Of a DNA stretch of 64,000 nt, positions 33,856 to 41,962 are shown one piece after another. The stretch is from Thermoleophilum album (GTDB taxonomy: Bacteria > Actinomycetota > Thermoleophilia > Solirubrobacterales > Thermoleophilaceae): NCBI RefSeq assembly GCF_028867705.1, contig NZ_CP066171.1, positions 62,001 through 126,000 of the forward strand. Reading direction: 5' to 3'. The translations under genes were made by a program, and so were the position numbers. The first letter of the stretch is position 1. The number at the start of each line of letters is the position of its first letter. The notes under the pieces were generated by a model, which searched no databases, was not told the origin of the DNA, and saw only the letters and a program-made list of their open reading frames with translations.

Positions 33856-33885
33856 GGGCGGTGCGCCGCTAGCGGCGCACCGCCC
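33856..33885. terminator. 30-bp perfect palindrome between the two glycosidase genes
   Basis: GGGCGGTGCGCCGCT (33856-33870) is the exact reverse complement of the next 15 bases. The centre falls inside the stop codon of the upstream glycosidase gene (33869-33871). There is no U tract. It is likely a terminator or mRNA 3'-end protector between the tandem genes. Confidence 0.6.
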
Positions 33886-35335
33886 GCTTGTAGCGCGTCA
33901 GCCCGGCGGCGCGAATGCGGAACTTGCGTTTGGTCGCGTTCGCGACGCGCAGCGTCTTGCGGAAATAGCCGTAACGGTTGACCTTGGTCCGCGCCGCGAC
34001 GCGGTAGCTGCGACCCGACGACACCGCGATCTCGACCGTCGCTCCGGGGCGCTGCGGTCGCGTGCGGCCGAACACCTCGACCCTCCCGCGCGAGTACTCG
34101 CGGACGAAGACCGGGAAGCGGAAGGCGAGGTACACGCCTGGCTTCTCGCGGCCGTCGTGGAAGCGCAGTCCCTGCTGAAAGCCCGACCAGCGCACGACCG
34201 GCGAGCGCGAGGGTCGTGGCGCCTCGTCGAGCAGCACGTACTGCGAGTAGCTCACGACCCGCGAGTTGCGGAACGCAAGCCACTCGGATTCGTCCATGTA
34301 GCCCGGCACGCGCGCGATCGGAAACTGGTAGGGATCGGGCGGGTTGGTCTGGAAACCGAACTCGGTGATCCAGATCGGCAACCGCTTCGGCAGCTTGCCG
34401 CGACGTGCGAGCGCGTCGAGGGTCCGCACCAGCCGCGAGAGCTGCGCGATCGCGGCGTCGTCACGGCTCGGCAGACGGCCGTAGATGCCGCCGCGCGGGA
34501 CGTAGGGGTGGTAGGCGATGCCCGACGTCTTCAGTCGCCCCACCCGTCCGCAGCCGCGCGCTTTCGCGGCACGACCGCGGTATTGGCGGTAGCGGCTGTC
34601 GAGGCAGAACATCTCGCGCAGGAACTCGAGCGGCGATATGCGCGTTGGCGATCGCCGCGAGCTCGACCCGAACGGCACAAGCTCGCCGAAGAGAAGCGTG
34701 TCGCGGCTGTGCCCGGACGCCTCGAGTCCGGCGACGAAGGCGCTGTACAGGCGCCGGTAGATGGTCGGCGCGAGCGGCACGCCGGAGCTCGACCGCTGCG
34801 GCCCGAGCCACGAGCGCAGGTTCGGCTCGTTCCAGGCCGACCAGATCGTCACCCGCGGAATGCCGGGGTAGGCGCCCGAGTACCGGCGTCCCACCGCATA
34901 GACGAAGTCGCGGTAGGCGGAGGGGTCGGGACGCCAGCTACCGGGCTGGGACGAGGTGCCTTTGGCTGCCCACCGTGGTGCCTGGCCGCCGATCGCGATG
35001 TATGGCCGCAGTCCCCGTGCGACCGCGTCCCGCACGAAGGCGTCGAAACGAGCGAAGTTGTAGTTCGCCGGATCGCGCAGGTCGACACGCGGCTTGCGCG
35101 ACGAGTTAGCTGCCGGTGCCACCTCGCGCCACAAGAGCTGCACCTTGACCACGTCGACGCCGAGAGCGCGCGCTTCGTTGAGCAGACGGACGCGGTAGGC
35201 GTCGTTCGAGTGCACGGCGAGGAAGTCGTCCTGGATGATCGTCAGCTGGCGCCCAGCCGCGGCGGCCGGTGCAGGAGCGGCAACGCCGGCGGCGAGAAGG
35301 GCGACTGCTGCCAGTGCCAGGACCGGTTTGCGCAC
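33869..35335 (-). CDS. Secreted clan GH-A glycosidase-like protein (copy 1)
   Basis: 488 residues from GTG 35335, preceded by a perfect ribosome-binding site. Signal peptide 1-28 (LALAAVALLAAGVAAPAPAA). Barrel motifs parallel those of copy 2: IIQDDFLAVHSND, VVKVQLLWREVAP, RPYIAIGGQAPRWA, WSAWNEPNLRSWL (acid/base Glu), AYHPYVPRGG and LPIWITEFGFQTNPP (nucleophile Glu). About 100 extra residues at the C-terminus form a beta domain rich in Arg (VEVFGRTRPQRPGATVEIAV), perhaps a wall- or carbohydrate-binding module. Probable polysaccharide hydrolase acting outside the cell; the sugar is unknown. Confidence 0.85.
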   Translation of the reverse strand: MRKPVLALAAVALLAAGVAAPAPAAAAGRQLTIIQDDFLAVHSNDAYRVRLLNEARALGVDVVKVQLLWREVAPAANSSRKPRVDLRDPANYNFARFDAFVRDAVARGLRPYIAIGGQAPRWAAKGTSSQPGSWRPDPSAYRDFVYAVGRRYSGAYPGIPRVTIWSAWNEPNLRSWLGPQRSSSGVPLAPTIYRRLYSAFVAGLEASGHSRDTLLFGELVPFGSSSRRSPTRISPLEFLREMFCLDSRYRQYRGRAAKARGCGRVGRLKTSGIAYHPYVPRGGIYGRLPSRDDAAIAQLSRLVRTLDALARRGKLPKRLPIWITEFGFQTNPPDPYQFPIARVPGYMDESEWLAFRNSRVVSYSQYVLLDEAPRPSRSPVVRWSGFQQGLRFHDGREKPGVYLAFRFPVFVREYSRGRVEVFGRTRPQRPGATVEIAVSSGRSYRVAARTKVNRYGYFRKTLRVANATKRKFRIRAAGLTRYKRAVRR

Positions 35336-35341
35336 AAAAAA

Positions 35342-35351
35342 TCACCTCCTT
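35342..35351 (-). promoter_or_regulatory. Ideal Shine-Dalgarno sequence for the glycosidase gene
   Basis: On the minus strand AAGGAGGTGA, then T6, then GTG. Ten bases match the 3' end of bacterial 16S rRNA, much stronger than other sites in this window, and fix the start at 35335. The remaining gap up to 35650 shows no convincing gene. Confidence 0.85.
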
Positions 35352-35654
35352 GGCGGTCGCTCTCGAGGGTCAAGGTGGGGCTGCGAAGCCCCGGGACCGG
35401 ATCGCGAAAGCCGCGAGCGGCTGCCCGTCCTCGCGCTTTCCAACACACTCCGGGGCGATAGTTGCGGAGAAGTCCGCACCGTAGCGGGTGTCTCGCGCTA
35501 GGTCCCCTGTCGCCGCGTGCGGCCGGTGTATGTCCGCGACGGTCTCTGCACCACGACCACGCCCGCCCGGAGCCCGCTTGCGCGCATCCGCTCGCCGAAA
35601 ACGCGTGCGTACAACAGGCAGCGCGCGAATACCATCAATGTTCGACAGTCGACG

Positions 35655-35745
35655 GGAGCTCGGGGAGCCGGGCTGAGAGGGCGGCCGCGAACCGTCGCCG
35701 ACCGTTGCACCTGATCCGGGTAATGCCGGCGGAGGGACGGACGAC
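35655..35745 (+). promoter_or_regulatory. TPP riboswitch (THI element)
   Basis: The conserved blocks are in order: CTCGGGGAGCC, GGCTGAGAGGG, then CACCTGATCCGGGTAATGCC followed by GGCGGAGGGA. These match the thiamine-pyrophosphate riboswitch core (GGGGnGC, GCUGAGA, CCUGAUCnGG, UAAUGCC, GCGnAGGGA). It lies 70-160 bp before the thiO conserved start on the same strand, so thiamine pyrophosphate should repress thiO-thiS-thiG. The GGAGGG at its 3' end could double as a ribosome-binding site. Confidence 0.95.
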
Positions 35746-35817
35746 ACGAACGCGCACGACCGACACGAGCAGCGAGCGATAGACGCGAGCACGCGAGGTC
35801 GCAGCGACCGGCTCTCA

Positions 35818-37002
35818 ACGCATAGAGAAGTCGTTGTCGTCGGGGCTGGGCTCGTCGGTCTGGCGGTCGCGTGGCGGTTGGCCGCGCGTGGTCTCTCGGT
35901 GACGCTCGTCGAACGCGAAACTCCAGGTGCGGGCGCGTCGAGTGTCGCTGCGGGGATGCTTGCGCCCGTCAGCGAGCTCGACTACGCCGAAACCGCCGCA
36001 CTCGCCGGGCGGCTCGCGGCGCTCGAGCGCTGGCCCGCGTTTGCGCGCGAGCTCGCCGAGGCGAGCGGGGTCGAGCCAGCGCTGGTGTACGGAGGGAGCG
36101 TGATCGTGGCGGTCGACCGCGACGACGCCGCCGAACTTCGCCGTTTGCACGATCTGCACCGAAGCGTCGGCGTCGCGAGCCAGTGGCTCGACCGCCGGGC
36201 GCTACGGGCGCACGTGCCGGAGCTCGGTCCGCGTGCGCTCGCCGCCTTATCGGTCGCGCAAGAGAGTGCCGTCGATCCCGAGCTCGTGGTCGCGGCGCTC
36301 GCCACCGCGGCTCGGCGCGCGGGAGCCGAGCTGCGCGAACGCGCGGCGGCGACCGAGCTGCGAACCGTCGCGGGCCGCGTCCGGGGAGTGATGCTCGCCG
36401 ACGGGACGGAGATAGCTGCCGATCTCGTCGTCGTCGCTGCCGGGGCACGCACGCGCCAGCTTTTGCCCGATTCGGCTGTCGCCCGCAGCGTGCGCCCGGT
36501 GAAGGGTCAGCTCATCACCGTCGCCGCCGACGGGCGGCGCGCGCAAGCGCCCCGCATCGTGGTGCGGACGCCCCGCGTCTACCTGGTGCCGCGCGGCGAC
36601 GGACGCGTGGTGATCGGCGCGACGCAGGAGGAGCGCGGTTTCGACAGCACGGTCACGGCGGGCGCGCTGCGCACCTTGCTCGAAGAAGCCTGGGAGGTGT
36701 GGCCGGGGGTCGACGAAGCGCAGTTCCTCGCTGCGAAGAGCGGTCACCGCCCGGCCACCCCCGACAACGAGCCGATCGTCGGGTTCGACCCCGACCTCGA
36801 CGGCCTCTTCTGGGCCACGGGCCACTGGCGCAATGGCGTGCTCTGGACTGCGCTCGTCGGTGACCTCGTTCGCGATCTCGTGCTCGGTCGCGGGCCGGCG
36901 ATCGACCCCAGTCCCTACGACCCGGCCCGTTTCGTCGCTGCTGCCACCGCCAGCCGCGCCGCGGTTGTGGCGAACCCCGCCCCGGCGTTCGAAAGGAGCT
37001 GA
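35818..37002 (+). CDS. thiO: Glycine oxidase ThiO, start codon unresolved
   Basis: FAD-dependent amine oxidase. The FAD motif VVVVGAGLVGLAVAWRLAAR begins near 35830 and is followed by GASSVAAGMLAPVSELDYAE. Near the end come RPVKGQLITV, YLVPRGDGRVVIGATQEERGFD and the second flavin contact NEPIVGFDPDLDGLFWATGHWRNG. It makes iminoglycine for thiazole synthesis. The frame is open back to 35677 but contains no ATG, GTG or TTG upstream of the FAD motif; the first such codon (TTG 35878) would delete it. I set the start at an ACG just before the conserved region as a placeholder. Stop is 5 bp before thiS. Confidence 0.88.
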   Translation, partial: THREVVVVGAGLVGLAVAWRLAARGLSVTLVERETPGAGASSVAAGMLAPVSELDYAETAALAGRLAALERWPAFARELAEASGVEPALVYGGSVIVAVDRDDAAELRRLHDLHRSVGVASQWLDRRALRAHVPELGPRALAALSVAQESAVDPELVVAALATAARRAGAELRERAAATELRTVAGRVRGVMLADGTEIAADLVVVAAGARTRQLLPDSAVARSVRPVKGQLITVAADGRRAQAPRIVVRTPRVYLVPRGDGRVVIGATQEERGFDSTVTAGALRTLLEEAWEVWPGVDEAQFLAAKSGHRPATPDNEPIVGFDPDLDGLFWATGHWRNGVLWTALVGDLVRDLVLGRGPAIDPSPYDPARFVAAATASRAAVVANPAPAFERS

Positions 37003-37007
37003 TCGCC

Positions 37008-37265
37008 GTGGGGCCGCCAAGCGAGACGCCCGTCGAGGCGCGAGGTGAGGGCGGTACCGTCACGGTGGTGGTGAACGGCCAGAACAGGAAGCTCCCGGTC
37101 GGCGTGACCGTCGCCGACGTGGTGCGGGAGCTCGCGGGCGACGAGGGTGCGCGCGGCGTCGCCGTCGCGGTCGACGGCGAGGTGGTGCCGCGCGGACGCT
37201 GGGACGACGTCGCGCTCGCCGGCGGCGAGCGCATCGAGGTCGTGCGTGCGGTCCAGGGCGGCTGA
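37008..37265 (+). CDS. thiS: Sulfur carrier protein ThiS
   Basis: 85 residues from GTG 37008 with AAAGGAG 16 bp before. Ubiquitin-like core VTVVVNGQNRKLPVGVTVADVV and VAVAVDGEVVPRGRWDDVAL, ending in the required C-terminal Gly-Gly (VRAVQGG) that is thiocarboxylated. About 17 extra residues precede the fold. Supplies sulfur to ThiG. Confidence 0.94.
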   Translation: MGPPSETPVEARGEGGTVTVVVNGQNRKLPVGVTVADVVRELAGDEGARGVAVAVDGEVVPRGRWDDVALAGGERIEVVRAVQGG

Positions 37266-38048
<783 letters not shown>

Positions 38049-38091
38049 GAGACCCAGCAGTTCCTGCGGCGGCCAGCAGCCCCGCAGCTGG

Positions 38092-38550
38092 CTACTTGAC
38101 CGTTATCTCGCCGGCCATGTACGGCTTGTGCAGCTCGCAGACGTATTTGATGGTGCCCGGCTGCGTAACCCGGATCTCGTACTTGTCGCCGGGTTGCATG
38201 CCGCCCGCGGGACCCGATGCGAAGTCCGCTCCCGGCCCCGACACCTTGTGGACGTCGTGGGCGACGGAGTCGTCGTTGACCCACACGATCCGTGTGCCGC
38301 GCCGCACTGTCACCTTCTCGGGCTGGAAGCGGATGTTCTTCATCGCCACCTCGACCGTGCCGCCGCGCGCTGCGTTCGTGGCTGGCGAGGTTGCCGTTCC
38401 GGTGGTGCCGCCGTTCTCGTCGTTACCGCCACAGCCGGCTGCGAGCGCTACCACGGCGACCGTGGTTGCGCCGAGCGCAATCAGTCGCGTTCGTACCCGG
38501 TGCCGTTTTTGCCGTTCGCGAAGACCGTTCTCGTGCTCGTTCATGTCCAA
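38092..38550 (-). CDS. Cupredoxin-domain lipoprotein (plastocyanin/azurin-like)
   Basis: 152 residues. Signal with lipobox-like VVALAAGCGG (Cys near 40), a short Gly/Thr linker, then a plastocyanin-type domain: VEVAMKNIRFQPEKVTVRRG, VWVNDDSVAHDVHKV (first copper His) and IKYVCELHKPYMAGEI with Cys, His and Met in type-1 order. A membrane-tethered blue-copper electron carrier outside the cell. Alone, convergent with thiG (43-bp gap). Confidence 0.9.
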   Translation of the reverse strand: MDMNEHENGLRERQKRHRVRTRLIALGATTVAVVALAAGCGGNDENGGTTGTATSPATNAARGGTVEVAMKNIRFQPEKVTVRRGTRIVWVNDDSVAHDVHKVSGPGADFASGPAGGMQPGDKYEIRVTQPGTIKYVCELHKPYMAGEITVK

Positions 38551-38625
38551 CGTGGACCTCCCCTCGGAACCTGCCGCGCCGGTCGCTGCGTGGCAGCGCC
38601 GGCGTGCGCAGCGACGAAGGCGACT

Positions 38626-39579
38626 CTACACCCCTTCGATCAAGAGCTCGAGCAGCGCTTTTTGCGCGTGCAGGCGGTTCTCGGCCTGGTCCCACACAGC
38701 CGAGCGCGGCCCGTAGAGAACGCTCGCCGATATCTCCTCGTCGGGGTGGGCGGGCAGACAGTGCAGCGCCACGGCGTCGTCGGCCGCGGCCGCGAGCAGC
38801 TCCTCGTCGACGCGGTAGGGCGCGAGCAGCTGTCTGCGCCGTTCGGCGTCGTCTTCACGCCCCATGCTTACCCACACGTCGGTGTAGACAGCGCGCGCTC
38901 CCGTCACCGCGACCTGCGGGTCGGTGGTGATAAGCAGCCGCCCGCCGGGCGGAAGCAGTGAGCGGCTCGTCTCGACGACCGCAGCCGCCGGCGCGAGCTC
39001 CGCCGGGGTGGCGACACGCAGGTCGAGACCGGCGACGGCGCCTGCGAGCATCAGTGAATGAGCGACGTTGTTGCCGTCGCCGACCCAGGCGACCGGCAGG
39101 CCGGCGAGCTCCCCGAACCGCTCGTACAGAGTCAAAAGGTCGGCGAGCGCCTGGCAAGGGTGGTAGTCGTCGGAGAGCAGGTTGACCACGGGAACCGAGC
39201 TCCAGCGCGCAAGCTCGTCGAGCGCGGCGTGTCTGGCGGTGCGAACGGCGATCAGATCGACGTAGCGCGATAGCACGAGAGCCGTGTCGCGGATCGACTC
39301 GCCGCGCGCCAGCTGCAGCTCGTCGCCGCGCAGCACCACCGGGTGGGCGCCGAGCTCGACCGCTGCAAGCTCGAACGAGACGCGCGTGCGTGTCGAAGGT
39401 CGCTCGAAGACGAGCGCGACCGAGCGGCCGACGAGGGCGCCGTCACCGCGGCCACGCTGCCGCCGCGACCGTTTGAGCTCGCTGGCACGGGCGAGCAGCC
39501 GCGACAGCTCGCTGGCACTCAGTTCGCTGCCGGTGAGGAAGTGGCGCGGCGGCGCTTCGCCTGGTTTGTGCGTCGACAT
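38626..39579 (-). CDS. argF: Ornithine carbamoyltransferase
   Basis: 317 residues. Carbamoyl-phosphate site FERPSTRTRVSFE, then HPCQALADLLTL, and the ornithine-binding VGDGNNVAHSLM and ALHCLPAHPDEEIS motifs identify argF rather than aspartate transcarbamoylase. It makes citrulline for arginine synthesis. No other arginine genes are nearby. Divergent from the RNA methyltransferase. Confidence 0.94.
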   Translation of the reverse strand: MSTHKPGEAPPRHFLTGSELSASELSRLLARASELKRSRRQRGRGDGALVGRSVALVFERPSTRTRVSFELAAVELGAHPVVLRGDELQLARGESIRDTALVLSRYVDLIAVRTARHAALDELARWSSVPVVNLLSDDYHPCQALADLLTLYERFGELAGLPVAWVGDGNNVAHSLMLAGAVAGLDLRVATPAELAPAAAVVETSRSLLPPGGRLLITTDPQVAVTGARAVYTDVWVSMGREDDAERRRQLLAPYRVDEELLAAAADDAVALHCLPAHPDEEISASVLYGPRSAVWDQAENRLHAQKALLELLIEGV

Positions 39580-39635
39580 CGCCGGGATCGTATTTGGGCG
39601 CGCGCCGCGGCCGGGTTGCGACGCGCTCTGCGACC

Positions 39636-41096
39636 ATGGGGGCTGTGAGCGAGCGCTGCGGCGGAACGATCCCCGATCATGACGGGACCGTCGCGACCAC
39701 GGCAGGGACAGCCGTCGACGACGGTGGTGCGCGCCTGCCTCGTCGCGGGGAGGAGCTCGACGTCGAAGTGTCGGCGCTCGCCTACGGGGGCGCGGGTGTG
39801 GCGCGCCTCGGTCGCGGCGGCTTCGTGCTGTTCGTGCGCGGCGGCTTTCCGGGCGATCGCGTGCGCGTGCGCGTCACCCGTCGTCGCCGCTCCTACGCCG
39901 AGGCCGAGGTCGTCGAGCTGCTCGAGCCGAGCGGCGACCGTGTCGCGACCGCCGTCGACCATCCCGGCGCGCCGTGGCTTGCGCTTCGCTACGAGACCCA
40001 GCTGCACTGGAAGCAGCTGCAGGTGCGCGACGCCCTCGAACGGCTCGGCGGCTTTCGGTCGCCACCGCTCGAGCCGATCGTGCCGGCGCGTGAGCGGACG
40101 CGCTATCGCAACAAGCTCGAGTACTCGTTCGGGGTGGGCAGCGACGGGCGTGTCGTGCTCGGCTTCCACCGCCGCGGCCGTTTCGATCTCGTGACCCCTA
40201 TCGAGCAAGACATCCTCGCCTCCGAGCGGGTCGACCAGGTGCGCAACGCGGTGCGCGACTGGTGTCTCGCCGTCGGGCTTTCGGCCTACGACCGACGTTC
40301 ACGCGAGGGCTTGTTGCGCAATCTTGTCGTGCGCGAGGGGCGGCGGACGGGAGATCTCTCGGTGCGCCTAGTCACCGCGCCCGGTGCGCTCGACGCGGCC
40401 GCGCTGGCGGCCGCGCTGCCAGCGACGGGGGTCGTCTGGACGCGCACCGACGCGCTCGCCGAGGTGACGAGCGGGGGCGAAAGCGAACTTGTCGCTGGGC
40501 GCGAGTGGATCGAAGAGGAGCTCTGCGGCTTGCGCTTCCGGATCTCTCCCGACGCCTTCTTCCAAACCAACACCGAGATGGCGGAGGAGCTCTACCGGCT
40601 CGCGCTCGCCTACGCCGATCTCGACGGCACGGAAACGGTGCTCGATCTCTTCTGCGGGACCGGCACGATCGGACTGGTGATGGCGCTGGAGGCGCGCGCT
40701 GTGCTGGGCCTCGAACTGAATCCGCGTGCCGTCGCGGACGCGATCGCCAACGCTCGGCTGAACGCGATCGACAACGCGACCTTCTACTGCGGCGACGTGG
40801 CCGATGCGCTTCCAGAGCTTTGCGAGCGCGCTCCGACACCCCCCGCGGTGGCGGTAGTCGATCCGCCGCGGGCCGGTCTCTCCAAACGTATGCTCGAGCA
40901 CCTCTTGTCCGCTCGACCCGAGCGGATCGTCTACGTCTCCTGCAACCCGACGACGCTCGCGCCGAACGCGCGCACGATCGTCGCGGCCGGCTACGAGCTC
41001 GAGCGGGTGCGTCCTGTCGACATGTTCCCGCAGACGCCGCACATCGAGTGCGTGGCGGCGTTCAAGCGGACGGTCGACGGCCCATCAGCCCGGTGA
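39636..41096 (+). CDS. RNA (uracil-C5) methyltransferase, RlmD/TrmA family
   Basis: 486 residues from ATG 39636. An N-terminal TRAM domain (LDVEVSALAYGGAGVARLGRG, GFPGDRVRVRVTRRRRSYAE) precedes the catalytic part: YRNKLEYSFG, ISPDAFFQTNTEMAEELYRL, SAM site VLDLFCGTGTIGLVMA, AVVDPPRAGLSKRMLEHL, and VYVSCNPTTLAPNAR with the nucleophile Cys, then RPVDMFPQTPHIECVA. It methylates a uridine in rRNA or tRNA; the exact site cannot be read. The usual four-Cys iron-sulfur motif of RlmD is not apparent. Its end overlaps the next gene on the other strand by 12 bp. Confidence 0.9.
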   Translation: MGAVSERCGGTIPDHDGTVATTAGTAVDDGGARLPRRGEELDVEVSALAYGGAGVARLGRGGFVLFVRGGFPGDRVRVRVTRRRRSYAEAEVVELLEPSGDRVATAVDHPGAPWLALRYETQLHWKQLQVRDALERLGGFRSPPLEPIVPARERTRYRNKLEYSFGVGSDGRVVLGFHRRGRFDLVTPIEQDILASERVDQVRNAVRDWCLAVGLSAYDRRSREGLLRNLVVREGRRTGDLSVRLVTAPGALDAAALAAALPATGVVWTRTDALAEVTSGGESELVAGREWIEEELCGLRFRISPDAFFQTNTEMAEELYRLALAYADLDGTETVLDLFCGTGTIGLVMALEARAVLGLELNPRAVADAIANARLNAIDNATFYCGDVADALPELCERAPTPPAVAVVDPPRAGLSKRMLEHLLSARPERIVYVSCNPTTLAPNARTIVAAGYELERVRPVDMFPQTPHIECVAAFKRTVDGPSAR

Positions 41097-41267
41097 CTCG
41101 AGCTCCTCGTCGTCGAGCGGCACCTCCTCGCTGGCGTGGACGGTGCAGAGGAAGCGTCCGTCGCTCTCGAGCGCAGCGCGGATCTCCTCCTCGGTGAGGG
41201 CGACGCCACAGACTTCGCAGCTGCGCCGTTTGATCAGTGGCTCAATGCTGTGCTCTTCGAGATCCAT
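41085..41267 (-). CDS. Small zinc-ribbon-like protein
   Basis: 60 residues. CEVCG (17-21) and LCTVH (40-44) form a C-x2-C ... C-x2-H arrangement like a small zinc finger; the rest is acidic (EEVPLDDEELESPG). The spacing resembles DksA/TraR-type fingers in miniature, but the preceding coiled coil is missing. Unknown role, perhaps an RNA-polymerase or protein-binding adaptor. Overlaps the methyltransferase 3' end by 12 bp. Confidence 0.65.
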   Translation of the reverse strand: MDLEEHSIEPLIKRRSCEVCGVALTEEEIRAALESDGRFLCTVHASEEVPLDDEELESPG

Positions 41268-41309
41268 GCGCGCCTGATTCTGTCAAGCGAGTCGCCCGGC
41301 GTCGCCCCG

Positions 41310-41915
41310 CTAGTAGGGCGGGAACGCCGCCCACCACTCGCCGAGCACGCGGAAAGCGTTCCAGAACGTGCGTTTGGCGCGCTCCTCGTCGAGCGAGTCG
41401 TCGATGTCGGGAACGAACAGCGCCTCGCAGCTCGGCGTCAGCCGCTGCACCACCCCGAGCTTCGGTTCGAGCGGCACGGACAGCGGCAGTTCGAGAGCGT
41501 TCACGGCCTCGAGCGCACGTTCGCCCATCACCACCAGGATGCGCGGCTCGACGATCGCGAACTCCTCGGCCAGACGGGCGTGGCAGCGCGCGTCCGAGAG
41601 CTCGAGATCGGCGACTGGGCACTTCACGACGACTGTCCCGTACACGCAGAGCGGATCGATTCCGAGGCGGTTGAAGCTCTTCAGGAGAGCCGTTCCGGAA
41701 CGGCCGTAGAACGCCACGCCCTCCTCGATCTCCGCTCGCGTCGGCGCAAACTTGACTAGGAAGATGTCGGCCAACGGGTGGCCCGATCCCAGCACCGGCA
41801 TCGCCCCTGCGCGCGGGCACCACTCGCAGGCGTAGAGCTCGCGGTTCAGCTCGTTGAGCTCACGGATCGCCCGCTCGAGGTACTTCTCCCTGATCTCGTC
41901 GTCCGTTGCGGGCAT
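41310..41915 (-). CDS. Uracil-DNA glycosylase superfamily protein, catalytic motifs lost
   Basis: 201 residues from ATG 41915. The iron-sulfur type UDG frame is visible: CEWC near residue 31, a strand-loop-helix unit ending VAFYGRSGTALLKSFNRLGID, TVVVKCPVADLELSDA with another Cys, then RCHARLAEEFAIVEPRILVVMGERAL. The first catalytic motif (GEAPG in active enzymes) reads VKFAPT, and the final His-Pro-Ser motif reads FVPDID. Four Cys that could hold 4Fe-4S remain. It probably binds DNA or RNA but may not remove uracil. No operon partner obvious beyond the fusion gene upstream. Confidence 0.75.
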   Translation of the reverse strand: MPATDDEIREKYLERAIRELNELNRELYACEWCPRAGAMPVLGSGHPLADIFLVKFAPTRAEIEEGVAFYGRSGTALLKSFNRLGIDPLCVYGTVVVKCPVADLELSDARCHARLAEEFAIVEPRILVVMGERALEAVNALELPLSVPLEPKLGVVQRLTPSCEALFVPDIDDSLDEERAKRTFWNAFRVLGEWWAAFPPY

Positions 41916-41962
41916 CCGTGCCCTGGCTTTTGACGCTCCCCGAGACCCTCCTCTACGGTGCA

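Noticed and set aside
33841-34283. Upstream extension of the second glycosidase frame
   Set aside because: It overlaps the first glycosidase gene in another frame and is Arg-rich; the signal peptide begins at about 33749.
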